Shown piece after piece: positions 57,756 to 64,000 of a stretch of DNA of 64,000 bases. This stretch comes from Paenibacillus chibensis (GTDB lineage: Bacteria > Bacillota > Bacilli > Paenibacillales > Paenibacillaceae). The position numbers were made by a program, and so were the translations under genes. Numbering within the stretch: position 1 is the stretch's first letter; each line of letters starts with the position of its first letter. Where the stretch lies: NCBI RefSeq assembly GCF_004001045.1, contig NZ_BIMK01000010.1:147886-211885 (forward strand). The letters are read 5' to 3'. The notes below the pieces were generated by a model. That model did not search any database, had not been told where the DNA came from, and saw only the letters and a program-made list of their open reading frames with translations.

Positions 57756-58127
57756 TCAGCTTTTTCTGTCCAACTGGATTTCCAATTCACTGTTTTTAAC
57801 GATCAAATGCTCCTTATCCACTTCCACAGTATAAGGCTTTCCGTCAAGCATGATTTCATGTTTGGAATTCCAGTGATAGGAAACCTTGACGGCAGAATTC
57901 GGCAGTTTCCCGGTTCCATCGGCTGCTGGGTCATCCGTAAACAATATGAACTCATTCTCCGTTACATCCCACGCTTGATATTCAACCAGCTCAAACTGCT
58001 TTCCCACCACTTGTGATACCTGCTTCGGGATCCATGTTCCCATGATCAAGCTTTTGGATGAGGAGCAGCCTGCTATGGAAACCGTGCACAACAAGATAAT
58101 AATCAGGAATATCATGCTTCTTTTCAA
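57756..58127 (-). CDS. Small lipoprotein of unknown function
   Basis: A 123-residue lipoprotein; signal sequence with lipobox SIAGCSSSKSL (Cys21). The mature part, about 100 residues, shows GTWIPKQVSQVVGKQFELVE, WDVTENEFILFTDD and VSYHWNSKHEIMLDGKPYTV, a lipocalin-like run of strands. Several Bacillota lipoproteins of this length have this pattern without a known function. It is the last minus-strand gene before the ArsR/MFS pair. Confidence 0.75.
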   Translation of the reverse strand: MKRSMIFLIIILLCTVSIAGCSSSKSLIMGTWIPKQVSQVVGKQFELVEYQAWDVTENEFILFTDDPAADGTGKLPNSAVKVSYHWNSKHEIMLDGKPYTVEVDKEHLIVKNSELEIQLDRKS

Positions 58128-58629
58128 AGGTGTTCTTCACCTCTTCTTCTTTTTTTCAGCGGGAGGATTCCAGGCAAATCCATTCTTTCTGCGTGGGTAA
58201 TCATCACCTGCTAGCTCCATACCATCACTCAGATCTGGTTCGATTCATCTTCCTTATCGTATTTATCCCCGATAATCAATAAAGCTATGGATGTTCCCTT
58301 TATTCATCCTCATTACGCGAACATGATCCTACACTTCGTGCTTTTCAAAAATAGCAAAGCCCAGCCATCGAATGGATCTTTAGCCGGGCTTCGAAAAATG
58401 GCTTGCGATGTTAGGATACTCTTCCATTCTATAACAAATCCCAAATTTAGGATACATGTTTGGGAATTTTATCCGGTTCCCAGTGGATTTGAAAAAAGCC
58501 TATTTACAAACAGAACATGGCGGGTTATTATGAGTTCAGCAAACCGATCTAAATAATTAGATCGAATAATTTATGTGGATCATGCTGAGAAAATAGATCG
58601 GATAAAAATATAGAACGGAGTTGTCTTCG
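58128..58629. other. Gene-free stretch of about 500 bases with operator candidates
   Basis: No convincing gene on either strand; the frame at 58287-58556 (plus) lacks a ribosome site and coding character. An orphan hairpin AAGCCC/GGGCTT lies at 58357-58391. The right end (58546-58605) carries repeats that look like the regulatory region of the ArsR-type gene. The rest looks like plain spacer DNA. Confidence 0.5.
58546..58605 (+). promoter_or_regulatory. Operator candidate of the ArsR-type regulator
   Basis: A perfect inverted repeat GATCTAA-N4-TTAGATC (58546-58563) overlaps TAGATCGAATAA (58558-58569), and a near copy, TAGATCGGATAA, lies 36 bases downstream (58594-58605). These lie 25-85 bases before the regulator's start. 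Spacing and symmetry fit an ArsR-family dimer controlling its own ArsR/MFS operon. Confidence 0.5.
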
Positions 58630-59127
58630 ATGGAAAAAGATGAAAGTCAGGCGATTGAAATTTCTGTGGAACAGGCCAAATTACTCGGCAGCGCTCAGCG
58701 TATTAAAATTATCGGAGCTTTAGTCGACACGGCGAAAACCTCCAAGCAAGTAGCGGATGAAGTGGGTGAATCCCCCGGCAGCACCCATTATCATATTCAG
58801 AAGCTGTATAACGGAGGCTTAATCGATTTGGTGGAGACCCGGACCGTTGGCGGTATCGTAGAGAAATATTATAAATCCAAAGCGAAATGGTTTAATACCC
58901 AGGGAACGCAGTTAATTGATCCCGTGCTTGCAGAGGATTTCAATGCGGCCTCTCGTACAAAAATGAGCTTAAGATTGAATTTGTCTCCAGAGGAGCATGA
59001 ACATATGACAGCCGAATTCAAGGCATTACTGGAGAAATGGGTGGGCATCACTTCCCAATCCAGAGCGAAGAATTCGCAGGAATATGCGATTGGTATTAAC
59101 GTGATTTCAACGAAAAGCTCAAAATAG
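58630..59127 (+). CDS. ArsR/HTH_20-type winged-helix transcriptional regulator
   Basis: A 165-residue protein from the ATG at 58630, eleven bases after GGAG; a TTG three codons earlier is too close. The wHTH (LLGSAQRIKIIGALVDTAKT, SKQVADEVGESPGSTHYHIQ, KLYNGGLIDLVETRTVGG, EKYYKSKAKWF) is the HTH_20/ArsR fold common in Bacillota regulators linked to MFS exporters. The C-terminal domain (about 100-165) may bind an effector. No metal-Cys motif is visible. It is 49 bases upstream of an MFS gene, which it probably represses. Confidence 0.88.
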   Translation: MEKDESQAIEISVEQAKLLGSAQRIKIIGALVDTAKTSKQVADEVGESPGSTHYHIQKLYNGGLIDLVETRTVGGIVEKYYKSKAKWFNTQGTQLIDPVLAEDFNAASRTKMSLRLNLSPEEHEHMTAEFKALLEKWVGITSQSRAKNSQEYAIGINVISTKSSK

Positions 59128-59176
59128 AAGGCGGCCTTCGGGCCCTCTTCAGTCTGGATGTAAAAATAATCAGGGA

Positions 59177-60514
59177 ATGGATGTGCTTGATCATATGGAG
59201 ATTTTTAAAAATCGAAATTTTTCGTTATTGTTTATCGGCCGCATTCTGACGAATATCGGCGACAGCTTATACGCCGTGGCTGCCATGTGGCTCGTGTATA
59301 GTCTTGGGGGTTCAACGCTCTATACAGGTATCGCCGGATTCTTATCAATCCTCCCCCGAATCATACAGCTGTTCTCTGGACCTATGATCGATCGCATTCC
59401 CCTTCGCGGCCTGCTGGTCTATACCCAATTATTTCAAGCATTGCTGCTGCTGATCGTCCCGATCTCGCATTACTTTCACTTCTTGACCGTTGGGCTTGTG
59501 CTGGCCATTACGCCAATACTAACGACGATCAATATGTGGTTTTATCCCGCCCAAATGTCCGCACTCCCCAAAATTCTCGATAAAAAACAGCTCACGCAGG
59601 GCAACTCCCTCTTCTCTATCGCTTATCAAGGTATCGACGTGGCCTGCAATGCCGTCTCGGGGGCCCTCATCGTCGTGCTGGGCGCAGTGTCCTTGTACTT
59701 ATGGAACTCTTTAGGATTCTTCATCGGAGCTCTTTTGTTTACGCAGCTCCGCCTTAAAACTCCAATCATAAATACACCTAACAACGATAATTCAACATCT
59801 AAATCAACATCTTCACAGCAACACAATCCCATGAAGAACTATTTCAAGGATATGAAAGAAGGACTTCGATTCATCTTTGCTACGCCTCTTTCAAGAATTC
59901 AACTCGGAATTATTGTCGTTAATGCGGCGGGCGGTGCTACCTTTACGGTAATGCCGGCTTTCGCCAACAGTCTTGGGGGTGCCGGCGTCTACGGCATTTT
60001 ACTGATGGCTCAGGCCTGCGGAAGCTTGCTGGGAGCGGTGCTGGCACCTTATATGCGAATAGAGCGGCTTCGCCTCGGATATATGTTCGCTGCAGCTTTT
60101 GTGCTATCCGGCGCCGCTTGGTCCCTCAGTGTTTTTAGCCATTGGACCTGGCTTGTTGTGTTGGTATACGGCCTGGCATGGTTTCCCGGGGGAGTCACGA
60201 ACGTGATCATCAATACCGTAATCCAAAAAGCCGTTCCTGAACGGAGCTTGGGCACCGTATTTGCCGCCGCTTCCGGACTTAGCGGGATTGCCATGCCGCT
60301 GGGGAGCTTGATTGGCGGTGCTCTGGGTCTTATCGCAGCAAGCTCATCTGTCATTGCAATCTGTGGAATCACGGTGCTGGGTGTAGGCATTTACTGGATG
60401 CTGGATCCTGTATCCCGGAGGCTGCCTTCGTCTAACGAGGTGGATGAATCGTGGTTTACTCCGCCTATGCGTGTGCGGTCGGGGAATTATTCACTCGATA
60501 ATTTAGGGTCATAA
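59177..60514 (+). CDS. MFS transporter (macrolide-efflux/MefA-like)
   Basis: A 445-residue, 12-helix MFS protein. MEIFKNRNFSLLFIGRILTNIGDSLYAVAAMWLVY is the characteristic N-terminus of the MefA/DHA3 group; the loop PMIDRIPLRGLLVYTQ replaces motif A. GLAWFPGGVTNVIINTVIQKAVPERSLGTVFAA is the corresponding C-terminal signature. These pump lipophilic drugs or peptides; substrate unknown. The GTG at 59183 has AGGGA upstream and may be the true start. Paired with the ArsR-type repressor upstream, an exporter under drug control is a fair inference. Confidence 0.9.
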   Translation: MDVLDHMEIFKNRNFSLLFIGRILTNIGDSLYAVAAMWLVYSLGGSTLYTGIAGFLSILPRIIQLFSGPMIDRIPLRGLLVYTQLFQALLLLIVPISHYFHFLTVGLVLAITPILTTINMWFYPAQMSALPKILDKKQLTQGNSLFSIAYQGIDVACNAVSGALIVVLGAVSLYLWNSLGFFIGALLFTQLRLKTPIINTPNNDNSTSKSTSSQQHNPMKNYFKDMKEGLRFIFATPLSRIQLGIIVVNAAGGATFTVMPAFANSLGGAGVYGILLMAQACGSLLGAVLAPYMRIERLRLGYMFAAAFVLSGAAWSLSVFSHWTWLVVLVYGLAWFPGGVTNVIINTVIQKAVPERSLGTVFAAASGLSGIAMPLGSLIGGALGLIAASSSVIAICGITVLGVGIYWMLDPVSRRLPSSNEVDESWFTPPMRVRSGNYSLDNLGS

Positions 60515-60731
60515 GATTTTGCGGATACGCAGCATGCATGACCTCTTCGATGTAGTTTATTCCATCACGGATGATCTCGATTAGTTACTTCATCTAAAAT
60601 TACCACCAAAGTTACGAGTACCCTTGTCTCGTTTTCCTTGAAACAAGATCTCCCCGTCTCTTTCAGACTTCAGGTCGAATGTGAGTCTGTAGCTCTTGAG
60701 GAATAACTCATCTTCCCCTCCATGTTAGATG

Positions 60732-60769
60732 AACGAGCCGTGAATTCGTCTATTCTCTGCTCGTTTTTT
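60732..60769 (+). terminator. Rho-independent terminator of the MFS gene
   Basis: AACGAGC / GCTCGTT with a 20-base loop and following TTTT run lies about 220 bases past the MFS stop and overlaps the 3' end of the convergent gene 60769-61002. The 220 bases before it hold no gene. Confidence 0.65.
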
Positions 60770-61002
60770 CATCGTTTATTTCTAAATTCAAAAATGATTC
60801 TTAGTACTCCGATGACAAAGAAGCAGATGCCTGCAAAGATTCCAAAATACATGGAAGTATAAGCAAAAGCCGGAACTTCCCCATCCCCAACCGGACCTAC
60901 TTTAGGCTGATCTAATGACCATAGCCGGTAGGAGGCTAAACCAATAATAAATAAAGAAATAATGATGGTCACGATTCCTCTTTTCAATGTAAGTCTACAC
61001 AC
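60769..61002 (-). CDS. Small two-helix membrane protein
   Basis: A 77-residue frame from GTG at 61002; GGAAGGG is next to the GTG, so the real start may be the TTG at 60987 (LKRGIVTIIISLFIIG). Helices at about 7-26 and 47-68 (TSMYFGIFAGICFFVIGVLRI) are separated by an acidic/Gly loop (DQPKVGPVGDGEVP). No family recognised. It is convergent with the MFS gene, whose terminator overlaps its stop region. Confidence 0.65.
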   Translation of the reverse strand: MCRLTLKRGIVTIIISLFIIGLASYRLWSLDQPKVGPVGDGEVPAFAYTSMYFGIFAGICFFVIGVLRIIFEFRNKR

Positions 61003-61066
61003 CCTTCCGTATAATTGAATCTAATTATCAAGGCTGATTTTCAGCTTTTATTTGACGCCACATACG

Positions 61067-61504
61067 TTATTTTTTTGCAAATATGACCGGTCCCAACCGT
61101 TCATCCTCATCATATCCACCGCAATGGGTTACGGAATAAATCGTTCCGTTCATATCTTCTTCTTTCATCATGTCTTTACAAACATAAGTTATCTTTTTAT
61201 TTACACTGTTGCTATCTCTTGTATAATCTACTGTCCAATGAATTTCCGTTCCGTTCGTAGTGAGATTATATATAACGGGTCCGCTGTCGATCGTTGGTGT
61301 GATGAGCATCAGATGGTCGCCTTGCTGATTTTTGAATCTTTCATACAATGAATTCATTCTTTTCAGATCCGATTGATCAAAATTCGTTAAAATCCCCTTC
61401 TGCATGTAACTGCTTTTCATTTCTGAATTCATGCGAACGGAATAAACCAAACCTCCGATCAAAACAAGAACAATCACCGTAAGGATCCACACCCATTTAT
61501 TCAT
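61067..61504 (-). CDS. Membrane-anchored extracytoplasmic protein, unknown function
   Basis: A 145-residue protein with an N-terminal helix (about 4-24) and a roughly 115-residue outside domain. LMLITPTIDSGPVIYNLTTN, TEIHWTVDYTRDSNSVNKKI, then Y-V-C-K-D-M and YSVTHCGGY carry two Cys (about 109 and 129) that could form a disulphide, consistent with exposure. The strand order recalls the DUF4362-type small secreted proteins of Bacillus, but I am not sure. Alone between the small membrane protein and the DinB gene. Confidence 0.72.
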   Translation of the reverse strand: MNKWVWILTVIVLVLIGGLVYSVRMNSEMKSSYMQKGILTNFDQSDLKRMNSLYERFKNQQGDHLMLITPTIDSGPVIYNLTTNGTEIHWTVDYTRDSNSVNKKITYVCKDMMKEEDMNGTIYSVTHCGGYDEDERLGPVIFAKK

Positions 61505-61726
61505 CGGTTCTCCTTTAATTCATGATCTCAGCTCCTAAATTCGCACAAATCCAATTCGCCGATTTATGATTGTTTTTTCTTACGAGTCAATTTTCATACT
61601 GAGGATTGCATGAACCTCCTTCCTATTTCGCACTCCCGCCTCCTATAGCACGTAAGGCGATATCCTGAATGATTCGTTATACTATGCCGTCTCGTTTCTG
61701 AAGCAGAGTTCTGTCTCTCCAGCTCC

Positions 61727-62188
61727 TCAGCTCCATTGTCTCTTTAGCGCCTGAATCGCACCAATATGCAAACCTTCATGAAAAATTGTCCGGATCAATA
61801 CCTGCTCGAGGGTATGCATTCCCATTTCAGTCGGAGCAAAGTCCTCCTCCAACCGATCCTGATACTTCTCCTGAATCACGCATGGCTGCTGCTGCAACAA
61901 CGGAATGAGCTGAGAAAAGGTCGGGGTATCCTCCGTGAATGAAGCAGGGCTGGTTCCGTAACCGAACCATTCATGATATGTCATAGGTACAGGCAGTTCT
62001 TCTTTCGTAAGAGCCTGAATCCATAGATACTGATCTACATACATATGCCCCAGATTCCAACGGACATTATTGTGAAAACCGCGAGGTATGATCTCGGCCT
62101 GTTCCTCCGATATTTCAGCAACGATTTCCAACAACTCACGACGGTATGTATGCAACTGCTCAAATAAAACTTGATGCCTTCTCTTCAT
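61727..62188 (-). CDS. DinB-family metal-binding protein
   Basis: A 153-residue four-helix-bundle DinB-superfamily protein. The three expected His ligands are visible: W-N-L-G-H-M (about 48) and F-H-E-G-L-H-I-G (about 136 and 140). The helix LEQVLIRTIFHEGLHIGAIQA and VRWNLGHMYVDQYLWIQAL are textbook. In B. subtilis the fold includes damage-inducible DinB and bacillithiol-S-transferases; a thiol-transfer or hydrolase role is therefore possible. Single gene with a standard ribosome site. Confidence 0.9.
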   Translation of the reverse strand: MKRRHQVLFEQLHTYRRELLEIVAEISEEQAEIIPRGFHNNVRWNLGHMYVDQYLWIQALTKEELPVPMTYHEWFGYGTSPASFTEDTPTFSQLIPLLQQQPCVIQEKYQDRLEEDFAPTEMGMHTLEQVLIRTIFHEGLHIGAIQALKRQWS

Positions 62189-62291
62189 TTGGACACCTCA
62201 CCTAATTAGTCTGTTTAGTCAAAATGAACGAAAACCCACTTACCATTCTGATGCTAAGGATGGGTTTCGTTCCTACCTCGTTACAATCAGC

Positions 62292-62444
62292 TCATTCTTT
62301 ATCCCGTATAATCTCCTTCATTTCTCTGATTTCTTCCAGAATCTCTTCCATGACTTTATGACTCTTTGAATTTTCAATGCCTAGCTTAATGACGAAGACC
62401 CCAAGCAATAAATAAACCACTAACATAATGACAATTCCCAACAT
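62292..62444 (-). CDS. Single-helix microprotein with L-E-E-I-R tail (50 residues)
   Basis: From the ATG at 62444, with AAAGGTG upstream, the product is MLGIVIMLVVYLLLGVFVIK followed by LGIENSKSHKVMEEILEEIR and EMKEIIRDKE. Residues 2-18 are a membrane helix; the rest is a strongly charged helix with the signature shared with 51498-51632 and 55148-55303. Function unknown. It is 36 bases downstream of the frameshifted gene. Confidence 0.65.
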   Translation of the reverse strand: MLGIVIMLVVYLLLGVFVIKLGIENSKSHKVMEEILEEIREMKEIIRDKE

Positions 62445-62479
62445 GAACACACCTTTCTGAGCCTACACATCGTCTCGTT

Positions 62480-63087
62480 CTACCTTAAGACGTAACGACC
62501 ACCGACATACATTGGGCCTGATAAATGCTTTTTCATAAGCTCATTTGATATTTGGAGCGCTTGATCCCGGGTTGTCGCCGGCCCTGCAAACATTAAGCCA
62601 TCACGGCCGTCCCACCTAACGATTTGGGAGCCATTCTCAGGTATGTTGTCCCGCATCCTCTGAAACGTAACAGAACTGAAATCAGCATTGGCGAACAAGG
62701 CACCGTAGTTATACACCCTCGGAAGCACAACCCCTGAAACTGTTTCCTCGAAATAGGGATATATGATGGGCCCCACCCATTCTTATCGAAATAGATCGTG
62801 GTCTTCCGGCTATCTTCGGGAACGGGGATCGTATCATGCGCGAACGTAATTGTCCCTTCAAATATTCGTAATCCGTTCCATTTTCTAGACCATGAACCTT
62901 TGATGCTTACCGTTTCCGGATTTACATGATTACGGTTTTCAGTTCCAAGCTGGTAGTTAACGCCTTGGATGGTCACGTCGATCGGACGTCCAATCATATT
63001 CCATACGAAATACCCCAGCACAATAACGATGATCAGAATAAACAACGTCATGACCATATTTTTTGATTTATTCAGGTTCGGAAACAA
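62480..63087 (-). pseudogene. Membrane-anchored protein gene broken by a single-base frameshift
   Basis: The minus-strand frame from 63087 encodes an anchored protein (helix about 12-32) that reads sensibly to TTIYFDKNGWG and then turns into Cys-rich nonsense. The frame one base away continues from 62776 with PIIYPYFEETVSGVVLPRVY, then NYGALFANADFSSVTFQRMR to a natural end. Adding one G to the GGGG run (cccc at 62771-62774) restores a single 202-codon frame. The break is therefore a one-base loss in a homopolymer, or a sequencing error. The protein family is unknown; the restored product is an extracytoplasmic domain on a membrane helix. Confidence 0.8.
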
Positions 63088-63108
63088 TCCATTCTCACGC
63101 CCTTTTGG

Positions 63109-63663
63109 TTAACGAACTTCACGTCTAGATCTATGTTTATTAATCACTTTTTCGTCCCAAACCTGAACTTCGATATATCTTTCCGGCCCCTGGCTCCCGT
63201 CCTCATTCCATTCCTGCGGCCAGCCAAATTGTTTAATAACATTCATGATTTCGTGCAAGGTGTATACCTGCTCTCTATATGGCTTCCCATCCTTAAATCT
63301 CATCGTCGGAAAAAGATCACCGTAAGTAAAGCTTAGGGTGTCAGGTTTGAATTCATGAATATGTATGTTTATTTCTTTCCCCTCGGCATACCATGTTTTG
63401 AGCCATTCGCAGCGTCCTAGAGTCATGTAATGGGGGAACATCGTTTTTGGCTTTCCGCCTTTTTGCATGAAATCATTTCGGGCTTTGGCCTCTAATTCCA
63501 AGCGAATGCGCAGATAATCATCAGACCGTCTGCTTGCAAACATATTCTCCTCCGTTTTCAGCGCATCCATGATGGACTGAGCTTCTTTCAATGTCAACGA
63601 AGACAAGTTTTTAAAGGGACCTTTGTTAGCTTCGTAATAATGGTACAAATATAAATTCTCCAT
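63109..63663 (-). CDS. Conserved-looking protein of unknown function
   Basis: A 184-residue soluble protein with no signal peptide. It is aromatic-rich at the start (ENLYLYHYYEANKGPFKNLS), has a helical segment (LKEAQSIMDALKTEE), then a Trp/Tyr-rich domain: HYMTLGRCEWLKTWYAEGKE, HEFKPDTLSFTYGDLFPTMR and the end YIEVQVWDEKVINKHRSRRE. It has no motif I can name. Its gene sits between the frameshifted gene and the membrane-protein gene at the window edge, all in the same direction with gaps of 12-21 bases, so an operon is likely. Confidence 0.72.
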   Translation of the reverse strand: MENLYLYHYYEANKGPFKNLSSLTLKEAQSIMDALKTEENMFASRRSDDYLRIRLELEAKARNDFMQKGGKPKTMFPHYMTLGRCEWLKTWYAEGKEINIHIHEFKPDTLSFTYGDLFPTMRFKDGKPYREQVYTLHEIMNVIKQFGWPQEWNEDGSQGPERYIEVQVWDEKVINKHRSRREVR

Positions 63664-63675
63664 GCAATCCCCCCA

Positions 63676-63996
63676 TCACTTTCCATCTTTCCTACCTTTT
63701 TCAGTCGTATACCACCGCTCAACTATAGGGAAAGCAAGGCCGCACATGATGCAGGGTACATTGAAAAAGTAAGACCAATGGAACGCTTTGTTGAATAAAG
63801 AAACTAACGCAAACCCTGTGATGATTCCAATGAATCCTTGAAGGATGATGGAAAAATAGAAGCTTCTCCTGTTTCTCGTCTTCAGTAGAGAATCAACGAA
63901 ATAAGTGAATGGTATCACCAATACGACATTATAGATGCCAAGAATTATCGAAAGCGCCGCTAACAAACCAGCAAATGCAAGGATCTGACCGTTCAA
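63676..63996 (-). CDS. Membrane protein at the window edge, possibly truncated
   Basis: A 106-residue frame with three helices (about 5-30, 46-66 and 71-88: FYFSIILQGFIGIITGFALV). The TTG at 63996 lies four bases from the window end, so the true start and ribosome site cannot be judged. Family not recognised. It leads the unit with 63109-63663. Confidence 0.6.
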   Translation of the reverse strand: MNGQILAFAGLLAALSIILGIYNVVLVIPFTYFVDSLLKTRNRRSFYFSIILQGFIGIITGFALVSLFNKAFHWSYFFNVPCIMCGLAFPIVERWYTTEKGRKDGK

Positions 63997-64000
63997 AAGG

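Noticed and set aside
58287..58556. Plus-strand 89-codon frame in the 58.1-58.6 kb gap
   Set aside because: No ribosome site; spans an inverted repeat, and composition changes along it.
1..64000. CRISPR array, insertion sequence, prophage, rRNA or tRNA
   Set aside because: No direct repeats with regular spacers, no transposase or integrase reading frame, no att-like repeats, and no cloverleaf sequences noticed on either strand.

Overview
The window looks like a chromosomal segment of a Paenibacillus-type endospore former (Bacillota, Paenibacillaceae). This rests on gene content and signals: strong GGAGG ribosome-binding sites, many GTG/TTG starts, an S-layer-homology (SLH) anchored giant glycanase, LplB/YtcP-type sugar importers with a membrane AraC regulator, VanW/VanZ-family genes, a sporulation-kinase-like histidine kinase, and no mobile element, rRNA or tRNA. 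Most genes lie on the minus strand in short operons, each closed by a clear intrinsic terminator.

Layout. 0-2.5 kb: secreted GH18 chitinase, with a possible catabolite (cre) site and a far-upstream GAAAGGAGG element in its leader. 2.5-8 kb: macro-domain/GNAT pair, an OmpR-type two-component system, a Lys/Ala/His-rich secreted protein, GNAT and Nudix genes. 8.2-14.6 kb: a 2125-residue secreted protein with about seven lectin-like repeats, CBM-like domains, a GH87-type alpha-1,3-glucanase domain and three SLH domains. 14.8-21 kb: small housekeeping genes, including an Ena-like spore-appendage candidate, DUF1089, SseB, VanW, GyrI-like and an MFS exporter. 21.2-29.5 kb: an alpha-L-fucoside utilisation locus (AraC/YesN-type sensor-regulator, two permeases, lipoprotein binding protein, GH29 fucosidase, TIM-barrel isomerase). 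29.7-42.8 kb: phosphatase, GNATs, RidA, PAS kinase, a candidate structured RNA, hydrolases, several gene remnants, VanZ, a beta-lactamase-fold hydrolase and a LacI regulator. 43-49.8 kb: a VanR/VanS-like two-component system followed by a five-gene envelope-glycosylation operon. 49.9-64 kb: a dense set of small GNAT, Nudix, methyltransferase, DUF and membrane-microprotein genes, an ArsR/MFS pair, and one frameshifted gene.

How genes work together. Three polysaccharide modules (chitin, alpha-1,3-glucan, fucosides) suggest a saprophyte that degrades fungal and plant polymers under catabolite control. The 43-49.8 kb block reads as one envelope-stress regulon: a TTAAG box with identical 11+23 bp spacing precedes both the regulator gene and the separately transcribed glycosyltransferase operon. 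This makes the sensor-to-glycosylation circuit the best candidate for an undescribed system here. The next most interesting items are the terminator-ended structured RNA candidate at 33.8-34.0 kb, the domain architecture of the GH87 protein, and a set of one-helix microproteins sharing an L-E-[DE]-I-R tail. All functional statements come from reading motifs and context; no database search was run.
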